The position numbers and the translations under genes are program-made. 64,000 bases of DNA. Origin: Haloarcula ordinaria (GTDB taxonomy: Archaea; Halobacteriota; Halobacteria; Halobacteriales; Haloarculaceae). A model generated the notes under the pieces. It saw nothing but the letters and a program-made list of their open reading frames with translations, had not been told where the DNA came from and searched no databases. How positions within the stretch are numbered: position 1 is the stretch's first letter; every line of letters starts with the position of its first letter. The DNA is taken from NCBI RefSeq assembly GCF_029338275.1, contig NZ_CP119789.1, positions 2,480,001 to 2,544,000 of the forward strand. Reading direction: 5' to 3'. Of the stretch, positions 28,350 to 36,495 are shown in pieces.

Positions 28350-28790
28350 TCCGGTCGCACCGCTTTCGGGAGCCATCGAACGAACAGTGGCCGGGCGTGC
28401 GGCGGAAAACGGACAGCGCGTCTGGCTTCGGATGCCACCAGTTACCCCCACTCCGAGTCGTACCCGGGGTGTCGCCGGCCTCCGAATCTTCCGGCCTCCC
28501 TCCACCGATATGGTGACCGGATGGCCAGCGGACGAACGAAAGTGATTCGTAGTCGAGTCGTTCGACGCGCTGATGTACCACGTACAGTGAAGTAATACCC
28601 GAGGGACAGTTTCACGGACGATAGTGGGGCCCGTAAATCGGCTGCTTTTATATGTGGTGCTTCTTGAGCAAATTCGACCGGGCGTCGCCGACCCGACGCG
28701 GCTGTCGGTCGGGCTTGGGAGCCTCACTCGGAGGGGCAGGAGGCAAGCATTTTTATCTCGACACCGCTTCCGTCCTTACAGAGACAACGC
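28350..28790. other. Intergenic region with an orphan promoter
   Basis: These 441 bases hold no convincing gene. They contain two promoter-like elements: CTTTTATATG at 28645-28654 and TTTTTATCT at 28750-28758. Only the second fits the following regulator gene (ATG 28791). The first could serve a short non-coding RNA or a longer leader; a 58-codon frame from 28652 begins inside the promoter and is unlikely to be used. Confidence 0.4.
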
Positions 28791-29303
28791 ATGTCCGACG
28801 ACGACCCAGACGAGGAACTTCCGGATAGCGGTGATGTACGGGACCGGCTCGAACAGGAGGCCGACCGCGCGGTCGAGCAGTTCGACGAGGGAATCGTCGA
28901 CCTGCTCTCGTGGGTGCTCGACACCGAGACGCGAGCGCGCATCTACGTCCACCTGCGACAGCACCCCAGGAGCACGAGTGAGGAGGTGGCTGACGGGACC
29001 GGCCTCTACCCCAGTACGGTCAGGGAGGCGCTCGCCGAGCTCCACGAGGAGGGGAAGGTGACGCGGACCAAACGCGAGAGCGACGGTGCGGGCAACAACC
29101 CCTACGAGTACAGCGCAATCGCGCCAAGCGAGCTCGTAAACACCATCGTCGGCGACGTCCAGACGGAGCTGAACACCGTCTTCAACCTGGACGACCACCT
29201 CGGCGGCGGGCCCGACGAACTCGACACCGATAGCGAACCAGTCACCATCTCGGTGCAGGACGCAGCGGACGTCGACGAGGCCGAAGACGAGGACGAGGAG
29301 TAG
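28791..29303 (+). CDS. Winged helix-turn-helix transcriptional regulator
   Basis: The 170-residue protein has a central winged helix (LDTETRARIYVHLRQHPRST, then EEVADGTGLYPSTVREALAELHEEGKVTRTKR, about 42-95). Acidic N- and C-terminal extensions flank it; the last 20 residues are almost all Asp/Glu. The architecture is that of ArsR/TrmB-like haloarchaeal regulators without a recognised ligand domain. TTTTTATCT at 28750 is a suitable TATA box. It lies 116 bases upstream of coaD; the regulated genes are unknown. Confidence 0.85.
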   Translation: MSDDDPDEELPDSGDVRDRLEQEADRAVEQFDEGIVDLLSWVLDTETRARIYVHLRQHPRSTSEEVADGTGLYPSTVREALAELHEEGKVTRTKRESDGAGNNPYEYSAIAPSELVNTIVGDVQTELNTVFNLDDHLGGGPDELDTDSEPVTISVQDAADVDEAEDEDEE

Positions 29304-29419
29304 CCGTCGAATCTGTTCTCCAAGCGGTCTCACCGGTCCGACGACGTTCCTCGTGGGAGTCCGTCACAGAGATTGAGGAAGTCGATACCACTAAATCCAA
29401 CCCCGCCAATGCCCGGAGT

Positions 29420-29908
29420 ATGGAAGTCGCGCTGGGCGGGACCTTCGACCCCATCCACGACGGTCACCGGGCCCTCTTCGAGCGAGCGTTCGAACTCGGG
29501 AACGTGACGGTCGGCCTCACCAGCGACGACCTCGCCCCGAAGACACGCCACGACCAGCGTCACATCCGGTCCTTCGAGGAACGCCGCTCGGAGCTCGCCG
29601 CGGAACTCGCCACCTTCGCCGACGCCCACGACCGGGAGTGGGAGATCCGCGAACTCGTCGAACCGACCGGCATCGCGACGGAACCGGAGTTCGACGCGCT
29701 CGTCGTCTCGCCCGAGACGGAGACGGGCGGGAAGCGAATCAACGAGATCCGTGAGGAGCGGGGCCACCAGTCACTGGATATCGTCGTCGTGGACCACGTC
29801 CTGGCCGACGACGGCGACGTCATCTCTTCGACTCGTATCGTCAAGGGCGAAATCGACCAGCACGGCAACGTCACGCCCGAGCGCGAAGGCCGCGAGACGC
29901 CCTCGTAA
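29420..29908 (+). CDS. coaD: Phosphopantetheine adenylyltransferase (archaeal type)
   Basis: The 162-residue nucleotidyltransferase carries the HxGH-class motif GGTFDPIHDGHRALFERAF (about 6-24) and the second signature ISSTRIVKGEID near 138-149. It transfers AMP from ATP to 4'-phosphopantetheine to give dephospho-CoA, the penultimate step of CoA synthesis. It is of the archaeal/eukaryotic PPAT type. Its stop abuts the stop of the convergent TFB-like gene with no gap. Confidence 0.93.
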   Translation: MEVALGGTFDPIHDGHRALFERAFELGNVTVGLTSDDLAPKTRHDQRHIRSFEERRSELAAELATFADAHDREWEIRELVEPTGIATEPEFDALVVSPETETGGKRINEIREERGHQSLDIVVVDHVLADDGDVISSTRIVKGEIDQHGNVTPEREGRETPS

Positions 29909-30217
29909 CTACCACTCCGGCGCTTCGAGCCCGGCGCTCTCGAGCAGGCCCTTCCAGCGTTGCTGTATCGTCAACCGCGAGACGCCAGTGGCCTCGGCGA
30001 CCGCCGACTGCGACCGCTCTTCGCTCGCCAGCAAGGCCCCAACGTAGACGCTCGCGGCCATCGTCGCCCGTTTCGAACGGTCCTCGTCGGGAATCGTCGA
30101 GAGGAAGAGGTCGACCGCGTGCGACCGGGCCGTCGTCCCCAGCCCGAGACTGTCGGCCGCCCGTTCGATGTCGGACAGCCACTCCGCGTGTTCTACCCGG
30201 TCGCTCGCGCGGTACAT
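29909..30217 (-). CDS. Single cyclin-repeat TFIIB-like protein
   Basis: The 102-residue protein resembles one core cyclin repeat of archaeal transcription factor B: DIERAADSLGLGTTARSHAVDLF, then RATMAASVYVGALLASEERSQSAVAEATGVSRLTIQQRW. The zinc ribbon, B-finger and other repeat are absent. It may be a stand-alone haloarchaeal small protein that binds TBP, DNA or RNA polymerase, or a decayed tfb. The reading frame and codon bias look intact. Confidence 0.75.
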   Translation of the reverse strand: MYRASDRVEHAEWLSDIERAADSLGLGTTARSHAVDLFLSTIPDEDRSKRATMAASVYVGALLASEERSQSAVAEATGVSRLTIQQRWKGLLESAGLEAPEW

Positions 30218-30303
30218 GAACGACGATTGGACAGCACCCTACGTAAACCTTCGTCGCCAGCAAGCGAAGGGTTCTTGATTCCGTCGCGGAAACTCCGGAG
30301 TGC

Positions 30304-30387
30304 GCGCGGGTTGCCGAGCCAGGAAAAGGCGTAGCGCTTAGGACGCTATCCCGTAGGGGTCCGCCGGTTCAAATCCGGTCCCGCGCA
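30304..30387 (+). tRNA. tRNA-Leu (anticodon UAG)
   Basis: The 84-base class II tRNA has acceptor GCGCGGG/CCCGCGC, anticodon stem TAGCG/CGCTA around loop CTTAGGA (anticodon TAG), variable arm TCCCGTAGGGGTCC (identical to that of the CAA isoacceptor in this window), and T arm GCCGG-TTCAAAT-CCGGT, with discriminator A. There is no intron and no encoded CCA. It reads CUA and probably other CUN codons. Partial copies of its 3' end follow. Confidence 0.96.
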
Positions 30388-30426
30388 TACCGTCTCGAAC
30401 GGACGTGAGAGACGTGTCTGCGCCAG

Positions 30427-30500
30427 CGGATTTGAACTCTGGGAGTCGCGCGCAACGAAGTGAGCACGTCTCCCTCCGGTTCAAATCCGGTCCCGCGCAT
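30427..30500 (+). repeat. tRNA-Leu(UAG) 3'-end copy, unit 1
   Basis: Bases 30476-30500 repeat 25 bases of the tRNA 3' end (30364-30388) exactly, 112 bases downstream. An inverted partial T arm (CGGATTTGAAC at 30427-30437) precedes it, extended by GGGAG/CTCCC, so the unit can form a hairpin. This is typical of an attachment-site duplication left by a tRNA-targeting integrative element. Confidence 0.8.
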
Positions 30501-30546
30501 TCTTACTGACCGCGGGCGGAAGTGGGCAGTCTATAAATCGTAACGA

Positions 30547-30608
30547 GCAGATTTGAACTACGCGAGGCGAACGACGTGCATCTCACCAGCGAGTTCAAAT
30601 CCGGCCCC
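30547..30608 (+). repeat. tRNA-Leu(UAG) 3'-end copy, unit 2 (degenerate)
   Basis: GTTCAAATCCGG at 30593-30604 is a third T-arm copy, 114 bases after the second. It is preceded by the inverse GATTTGAACT at 30550-30559, giving a 10-bp stem. The acceptor part is decayed (CCCCCA instead of TCCCGCGCA). It appears older than unit 1. Confidence 0.7.
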
Positions 30609-30628
30609 CAACAGTCTTACCCGGCACC

Positions 30629-30853
30629 TCACCGGTGTGTGAACAGAATCACCGAGTCGTCGTGGATACCCGTACAGAGGTCCATCTCGAAGTCCATCTC
30701 GAGGGAGGTGAGGTCCTGCTTGCAGACGACCATGTCGTCGAACGGTTGCTCGCAGGCCGGACAGGCGACGGCGGTCGTGTTCTGGTAGGACCTGATTGCC
30801 TCGTTGTCCTCACGAGGTGTCAGCGAGGAGACGAGTTCGTCGAAATCGTCCAT
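30629..30853 (-). CDS. Small zinc-finger-like protein
   Basis: The 74-residue protein begins MDDFDELVSSLTPRED and has CPACEQPFDDMVVCKQ (three cysteines in a C-x2-C...C layout), with one more Cys in LCTGIHDD. This suggests a small zinc-binding fold. It ends in VILFTHR. Similar short proteins occur in other haloarchaea, but I cannot name the family with confidence. The start at 30853 is chosen where coding bias begins. It lies in the stretch after the tRNA-Leu(UAG) tail. Confidence 0.65.
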   Translation of the reverse strand: MDDFDELVSSLTPREDNEAIRSYQNTTAVACPACEQPFDDMVVCKQDLTSLEMDFEMDLCTGIHDDSVILFTHR

Positions 30854-30978
30854 AGTAGAACGCCGTAAGCATGGAGTATAAAACACACGCCGGAGCGGGT
30901 GCTAGTGTTACCTGAGAGATAAATTAGACCTGTAAGTGTACAAAATGTTTTAGTATCTTTCGTCGTGAGATGTACGAA

Positions 30979-31794
30979 ATGTCACAATCAGGGACGCAGA
31001 ATCCATCAGCTCGAAAGGTCTGCGGTGATTGCGGTCAGCGCATCGAGACATCCGCAGACCTGTGTCCGGCGTGTGGGGCCACCCAGGCCGACGACTCGTC
31101 GTCGACAACTCCTGACAGGTATGGGTTCCTGTTCGCTGTCTGGGATGCGATGAAGCGACACAACACGATTCGGACCATCGCGAACCTGGTTTTCATCCCG
31201 TTCTCTGCAGGCACGTATTTGGCTATACTTGCAATCGAGGGCTTCATCCACTATCGGCATCTCAACGCCGGAAACGTAGAACCGTACGAGGGCGACGCCG
31301 CACAGCGTGTCTGGGTTATCCCGATGAACCCGAGTCAGTATCAGCTGGCGTCGGACGAACCGTCCACTGCTGAATCCAACCCAGAGACCACGGCGGAGAC
31401 ACTCGATAACAACGGAACGACGTCTCCACAGCCATCCACAGAGACCACCCCACAACCGACGACAGCCGGGAGAGAAGTACCGGCCGACTGGCTGGCCGAT
31501 GCGATCGACTTCGACGATACGCTCACGCTGGTCAACCGGTCAGAATCTTCGGTCCATGGATCGGTCGGGATTCGAACCCGAGAGGAGACGGTTTTCACGG
31601 ACAAGTTCGCGGTGGCTGCCGGGGAGCGTGAAGAACTGACGGCGATTCCCGTCGCCGAGGTGTTCGAGGTAGGTGTGAATGCCGACGGCGGCGGAGCGCT
31701 CGAAGCGTTTTCGTCGGACACCGGATCGCCCCACGATATCCAGGTGGAGTTCACTGGTCAGGACATCTCGATTTCAGAGTACCCGACACGGTGA
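30979..31794 (+). CDS. Zinc-ribbon membrane protein with C-terminal beta domain
   Basis: The 271-residue protein has an N-terminal double-CxxC zinc ribbon (CGDCGQRIETSADLCPACG, about 15-33), then a hydrophobic segment (NLVFIPFSAGTYLAILAIEGF, about 65-85), a Thr/Ser/Pro-rich linker (about 115-165) and a C-terminal beta-rich domain (about 170-271). That last domain resembles residues about 195-305 of the convergent protein encoded at 31871-33166. The ATG at 30979 is chosen; 30970 is possible. The zinc ribbon probably faces the cytoplasm. Composition is more AT-rich than the core genes. Function unknown. Confidence 0.7.
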   Translation: MSQSGTQNPSARKVCGDCGQRIETSADLCPACGATQADDSSSTTPDRYGFLFAVWDAMKRHNTIRTIANLVFIPFSAGTYLAILAIEGFIHYRHLNAGNVEPYEGDAAQRVWVIPMNPSQYQLASDEPSTAESNPETTAETLDNNGTTSPQPSTETTPQPTTAGREVPADWLADAIDFDDTLTLVNRSESSVHGSVGIRTREETVFTDKFAVAAGEREELTAIPVAEVFEVGVNADGGGALEAFSSDTGSPHDIQVEFTGQDISISEYPTR

Positions 31795-31870
31795 CGTAGT
31801 CGTCTAATTGAGACGCATAACGCTGCCGATTCGCGTTTAGACAAATACGGAAGCGATGGTTAGGACCCAG

Positions 31871-33166
31871 TTATCGGAGGGCTCCAATCAGCTTGTAGAT
31901 ACCGTATAGGACCACGAGTAGCCCGACGAGGTTGAGTGCAGTGAAAATCATTGGAAGGATTTCGAGAAAGCCGATCAACCCTGGAGAGTTGGTCGGACCG
32001 GAGGATGCGCGAATCAGCAAGTCCACCCCGAGAGAGACCAGCGCACTCCCGAAGACACCGATACCGATACCGGCCACGATGACCAGCAACGGTTTCAGTA
32101 CGCCCCCTTCGGACGAGTCCTCCGTCTCGGTGGGAGAAGTCTCGTGAGGGTCGACTGACGACGTGCTGGCAGCGCCACCGGGATTCGTTGCTGCCTGAGT
32201 CCCGGTCGGTGGTTGGGATGCCGCTTCAGTTGTGGGGCTGGACTGGGGCGTCGAACGCGCTTGCTGTGAGCGCTGGTTCGATGCTGGTGTTGATTCGACT
32301 GTCTCGCCATCTCCGGGCTGAACGGCAATCTCTTCCGGTGTGATCTCGACCACGAGGTCGGTAGACGCGAGGCCGTCCACCTCGAATCGCCTCGCAGTCG
32401 TTCGCCGCGGGCCCAGTGCGGCACCGACTTCGATGGTGTTGTCAGCGGAGAGTCCGTCCCACTCCCTCGTCGAGTTGCCGTCGAGCTCGACGTCGTACGT
32501 CCCGCCGACCACCTCGTCTTCTCGATACCCGATATGCGCGGTCACTGTCTCGTCGGACGTGTTCCGTGCGACAAGCGTGGTCTCCGCCGTCGGTGCATCC
32601 AACCAGTCCACCTGAGAGTTCTCGGACGCGTCTACGGTCTCAGTGCCCGCCGCTACTGATCCGTTGCCCGCGGCGCTTCTGTCGGGACTGGACTGCGCCA
32701 GCAGCGCATCGAGTGTCTGTGCGAAGAGTCTGTGCCGCTTCGTACCACTGCCCCGGTTCCGGTCGCCGTGGCCCAGCTGAATCAGCAACGCGTCGCCACC
32801 GAACGCCGTTGTCTGGACCAGGATACCGTGCGTCTGGTCGGCCCCGCGGAGGTGGCTCCCGTCCCAGGTCAGGAATTGGACGTCCTGAATCGACGTGAGC
32901 GGGACTGCAATCGTCCGGTCTGTGGGGAGGTCGTCGAAACTGAACAGCTGTGGGTCGAAGTGGCCGCCGAACAAGCGCCGAATCGCTGAGTTGGAGTGCT
33001 TGTCGATACGGTCGGTGTAGCTGCCGTCGGACGACGTCGCATCCGTCCCGAGGACGAGCCCCTCTTCGGTGAGGCGAAGCCGACCTTCGACACAGTCCTC
33101 GATGGCAGGGGAGTCAGATTGCCTGGGTCCGACTCGATAGTAACACGGCGTCTCGTGTGTCGTCAC
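31871..33166 (-). CDS. PH-like membrane protein with shared beta domain
   Basis: The 431-residue protein has an N-terminal beta-rich region resembling PH-like folds (IAVPLTSIQDVQFLTWDG then GDALLIQLGHGD) and a middle domain with WLDAPTAETTLVARNTSDET, alignable with the C-terminus of the protein at 30979-31794. A Ser/Thr/Gln/Pro-rich linker and two C-terminal membrane helices (about 352-375 and 398-426) follow. The GTG start at 33166 overlaps the TGA of the DUF4112 gene, so the pair is translationally coupled. The fold of the N-terminus is inferred. Function unknown. Confidence 0.7.
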   Translation of the reverse strand: MTTHETPCYYRVGPRQSDSPAIEDCVEGRLRLTEEGLVLGTDATSSDGSYTDRIDKHSNSAIRRLFGGHFDPQLFSFDDLPTDRTIAVPLTSIQDVQFLTWDGSHLRGADQTHGILVQTTAFGGDALLIQLGHGDRNRGSGTKRHRLFAQTLDALLAQSSPDRSAAGNGSVAAGTETVDASENSQVDWLDAPTAETTLVARNTSDETVTAHIGYREDEVVGGTYDVELDGNSTREWDGLSADNTIEVGAALGPRRTTARRFEVDGLASTDLVVEITPEEIAVQPGDGETVESTPASNQRSQQARSTPQSSPTTEAASQPPTGTQAATNPGGAASTSSVDPHETSPTETEDSSEGGVLKPLLVIVAGIGIGVFGSALVSLGVDLLIRASSGPTNSPGLIGFLEILPMIFTALNLVGLLVVLYGIYKLIGALR

Positions 33167-33654
33167 AGGAGACTCACCACCAGCAGGACGAAGAGGATGA
33201 ACGGTGAGGATGTGGCTACGAGGAACCACCAGTTTGTCGACCCATCGAGTGTCTCACTGTGCTCCCGGAGGTAGCCGACGTTCTGGATATTCGCCGACCA
33301 GTAGGCGCCGATGAAGTCGCCCAAAAGCGGGATAATACTGATGACCCCCTCGACCAGCAGCACGATGTACATCCAGACGAGCGTCTTCGTCGGCGCACCC
33401 AGTCGGAAGCCGTGGTAGACGATAGATGCAGCGATCAGCATCATCACCCCGTCGCCCGCGCCCGGGAGGGCGCCGACGATGGAAGAAACACCGATCTGGA
33501 TGTTCGTTCCCGGAATCGTGAACTCCGCATCGAGCCACACGGCCCGATTCTCCAACTCGTCCAGTCGCTCCCCGATCGAGAGCGCCTGGTCCAGCTCGGA
33601 TTCAAGCGACGAGACCGTCTCTGTACCACTTTGTGTCGCTTTTGCCTGGGACAT
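33163..33654 (-). CDS. DUF4112 family membrane protein
   Basis: The 163-residue protein has a soluble N-terminus with LDELENRAVWLDAEFTIPGT (about 31-50). The DUF4112 core follows, with GVSSIVGALPGAGDGVMML, a second helix around 86-108 ending in LVEGVISIIPLLGDFIGAYW, and a C-terminal helix (PFILFVLLVVSLL). The family is widespread and uncharacterised. It is first in a two-gene operon with the PH-like protein. Confidence 0.88.
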   Translation of the reverse strand: MSQAKATQSGTETVSSLESELDQALSIGERLDELENRAVWLDAEFTIPGTNIQIGVSSIVGALPGAGDGVMMLIAASIVYHGFRLGAPTKTLVWMYIVLLVEGVISIIPLLGDFIGAYWSANIQNVGYLREHSETLDGSTNWWFLVATSSPFILFVLLVVSLL

Positions 33655-34068
33655 ATGCTATTTGCTTAGGCTACGCACATAAATTCCTAGACTATCTGCA
33701 ATACTTCAAGTGCTAGAAAGTATTACTGAATGTCACGTTAGTGTGGCTGCCATCCGTTCTGAAACGACGTGTTTCTCGGGACCCGCACTCTGTACCGAGA
33801 CGCCCGGATAGTCGGATCAGAACGGCGGTACCACCGTCAAATGATTCGCTGGTTCAGAGAGATGTAGGAGAAACGTTTGTCCCTTGTACCGGTGCAATGA
33901 GCTGTCTACTTCGAAGGGTATCGGAGAGCTGTCCAGGGTAGAGTAGGTCTGCTGTCCCCTTGATTGCTACAATGCGAACGGAATTTCCGGATATACAGCA
34001 GTGTCCTGAACACCGCTGGTCGGACGGCACCGATGTGTTCAAGTTCGTTTGCAGTAACTCACTCTGAT
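33655..34068. other. Intergenic region, AT-richer, no gene seen
   Basis: About 410 bases separate the DUF4112 and cobT genes. Short frames on both strands (for example 33741-33941 and 33854-34042) lack haloarchaeal codon bias. The composition is less GC-rich than the flanks. It could be the decayed boundary of the accessory stretch that begins at the tRNA-Leu(UAG) tail. Confidence 0.4.
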
Positions 34069-35103
34069 ATGCACAGTGGCTCCGACGGTATCAGATTCGT
34101 CCTCGTCGCCGGCACGACGGAGACGGCCCAGCGAGAGGGAATCAGCGCCGCGGGTGCCGACCCGGACCTGATGGCGACGACGCCCGCGGCGGACGCGGAG
34201 CTGGTCACCTACGGTCGACCGGTCAGGACCGAGACGGTCCCGGTCAGCCCCAGTGGGTGTCCGACGCCAGCATTAGTCACACGGGCAGTCCGGGAGGTGC
34301 TCGGGTTCGACCTCGCCGTGGTCGACGGCGGCCTGGCCGAGCGGACCGGCGCGCCGACGATTACGGTCGGTGCGCGACCGGGGAAGGATATCGGGGAGCA
34401 AGACCCGGTGCCGACCGCGTACGGGGCGTTCGAGGCGGCCCGGCAGTTCGGGCACCGGCTGCCGGCCGACGAGCTCTGGCTCGCGGAGTCGGTCCCCGGT
34501 GGGACGACCACCGCCCTCGGGGTGCTGCGGGCGCTGGGGGAGACGTCGATGGTGTCGTCGTCGCTGCCCGAGAACCCCATCGAACAGAAAGAACGCGCCG
34601 TCAGCCAGGGGCTCGCCGCGAGTTCGATGGCGCCCGGCGACGCCGCCGGCGAACCGAAACGGGCGCTGCGGCGGATGGGCGATCCCGTGCTCGCGACGCT
34701 CGCTGGACTCACGGCAGGAGCCGTCGAGACCGACACCGCGGTGACGCTCGCGGGCGGGAGCCAGCAACTGGCCGTCGCGGCGCTGGTCCGCCACGGGGGG
34801 TACGAGGGGCGGCTCGGTCTAGCGACGACGAGCTACGTCGCCGATGACCAGACGGCCGCACTCCGGTCGGATGCAGACGCGCTGTCGCTGGACCTGACCG
34901 TCACCGACCCCGGATTCGAGGGGGCCGACCACGTGGCGATGGACCGATTCGTGGCCGGCGAGGCCAAGGAGGGCGTCGGGATGGGCGGGGCACTGGCACT
35001 GGCCGACCGGGCCGGGGTTCCGATGGCCGACGTTCGGGACCGGTTCGCCACGGTGTACGACGACCTGGTCGAGACGCCTGTCGCTGACGAGGAGCATCGA
35101 TGA
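34069..35103 (+). CDS. cobT: CobT-like nicotinate-nucleotide phosphoribosyltransferase (UPF0284)
   Basis: The 344-residue protein matches the archaeal UPF0284 branch of the CobT family: FVLVAGTTETAQREGISAAG at the N-terminus, VPGGTTTALGVLRALG (about 145-160) and VTLAGGSQQLAVAALV (about 226-241). These enzymes transfer a phosphoribosyl group to the lower-ligand base during cobamide assembly. The ATG at 34069 is the best start. The cbiA gene follows 13 bases later, supporting a cobalamin role. Confidence 0.87.
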   Translation: MHSGSDGIRFVLVAGTTETAQREGISAAGADPDLMATTPAADAELVTYGRPVRTETVPVSPSGCPTPALVTRAVREVLGFDLAVVDGGLAERTGAPTITVGARPGKDIGEQDPVPTAYGAFEAARQFGHRLPADELWLAESVPGGTTTALGVLRALGETSMVSSSLPENPIEQKERAVSQGLAASSMAPGDAAGEPKRALRRMGDPVLATLAGLTAGAVETDTAVTLAGGSQQLAVAALVRHGGYEGRLGLATTSYVADDQTAALRSDADALSLDLTVTDPGFEGADHVAMDRFVAGEAKEGVGMGGALALADRAGVPMADVRDRFATVYDDLVETPVADEEHR

Positions 35104-35116
35104 GGGGGAGCGCGTC

Positions 35117-36415
35117 GTGAAGGGCGTCGTCCTGGCCGGGACCGCTTCGAGCGTCGGCAAGACTGTCGCGACGCTCGCGACGCTCACGGCGCTGGACGAG
35201 GCTGGCTACGACCCACAGCCGGCGAAAGCCGGTCCGGACTTCATCGACCCGAGCCACCACGCAGCGGTCGCCGGGAAGCCCTCTCGCTCGCTGGACCCGT
35301 GGCTCTCCGGCGAGGACGGGACGCGCCGGACATACTGGCGCGGCGAGGGCGACGTCTGCGTCGTCGAGGGGATGATGGGCCTGTACGACGGGTCGGTGTG
35401 CTCGACGGCACGCGTCGCCGACGTGCTGGACCTGCCGGTCGTTCTCGTCGTCGACGCCAGCGCCGGGATGCAGAGCGTCGGCGCCACGGCACTCGGGTTC
35501 CGGGAGTACGCCGCCCGGGTCGGACGCGACATCGACGTCGCTGGCGTCGTCGCACAGCGAGCCCACGGCGGCCGGCACGAGACGGGTATCGAGGACGCCA
35601 TCCCCGAGGAGATGGCCTATCTCGGCCGGGTCCCACCGATGCCGGCCCTGGAGATTCCAGACAGACACCTCGGCCTGGAGATGGGCACCGAGCACCCGCT
35701 CGACCCCGATGCATTGTCTGACGCCGCCGCACACCTCGACGTCGACGGGCTCGTCTCGCTCGCCCGGAAACCGGACCGTCCAGCACCGCTGGAGACCGGG
35801 GAGACAGGGCGGACCGTGGCCGTCGCGAGGGACGCTGCCTTCTGTTTCGTCTATCCGAGCACCGTCGAGCGACTGCGGGAGCGGGGCACCGTCGAGACGT
35901 TCTCGCCGTTGGCCGGCGACCCGGTCCCGGAGAGTGACGCGGTGTATCTCCCGGGCGGCTACCCGGAACTGCACGCTGCAGCGCTCGAAGCCTCGGAGAC
36001 GCTGCCAGACATCGCGGCGCGTGCAGCTGACGGCTGCCCCATCTACGGGGAGTGCGGCGGGCTGATGGCGCTGTCCGAGTCGCTCACTACGAGCGACGGC
36101 GACCGGTACGAGATGGCCGGCGTGCTCCCCGCCGACGTCGAGATGCACGACCGGTACCAGGCACTGGACCACGTCGAACTGACCGCCACGCGGGACTCGC
36201 CGGTCGCGGCGTGCGGAGCGACACGCAGGGGCCACGAGTTCCACTACTCCTCGGCCTCGGTCGCGTCGGACGCGACGTTCGCCTTCGACGTTGTCCGTGG
36301 CGACGGTATCGATGGCACCCACGACGGCCTGTTCGAGTACCGAACGCTCGGGACCTACTGCCACGCCCACGGGGCGAGCGGCGCCGTCGATTCGTTACTG
36401 TCAGGTTCGGAATAA
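35117..36415 (+). CDS. cbiA: Cobyrinic acid a,c-diamide synthase
   Basis: The 432-residue glutamine-dependent amidase has an N-terminal dethiobiotin-synthase-like ATPase domain (AGTASSVGKTVATLA, then AGPDFIDPSHH). Its C-terminal class I glutamine amidotransferase domain has the nucleophile in YGECGGLMAL (Cys near 313) and the catalytic His in the final GTYCHAHGAS. It amidates the a and c side chains of cobyrinate. It starts with GTG and lies directly after cobT; the length is typical. Confidence 0.92.
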   Translation: MKGVVLAGTASSVGKTVATLATLTALDEAGYDPQPAKAGPDFIDPSHHAAVAGKPSRSLDPWLSGEDGTRRTYWRGEGDVCVVEGMMGLYDGSVCSTARVADVLDLPVVLVVDASAGMQSVGATALGFREYAARVGRDIDVAGVVAQRAHGGRHETGIEDAIPEEMAYLGRVPPMPALEIPDRHLGLEMGTEHPLDPDALSDAAAHLDVDGLVSLARKPDRPAPLETGETGRTVAVARDAAFCFVYPSTVERLRERGTVETFSPLAGDPVPESDAVYLPGGYPELHAAALEASETLPDIAARAADGCPIYGECGGLMALSESLTTSDGDRYEMAGVLPADVEMHDRYQALDHVELTATRDSPVAACGATRRGHEFHYSSASVASDATFAFDVVRGDGIDGTHDGLFEYRTLGTYCHAHGASGAVDSLLSGSE

Positions 36416-36495
36416 CAACGCACGGCTGACGGCGCGTCTGCCAGACGGCAGACTACCCGCAACCTTTTTTCCTCTTACGCGAGGTGATACGTACA

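Noticed and set aside
28652..28828. 58-codon frame starting within the orphan TATA box
   Set aside because: Its start would lie inside the promoter, and it runs into the HTH gene in another frame.
33741..34042. Short frames in the gap before cobT, considered as transposon remains
   Set aside because: I saw no terminal inverted repeats, no transposase motif and no clear target duplication.
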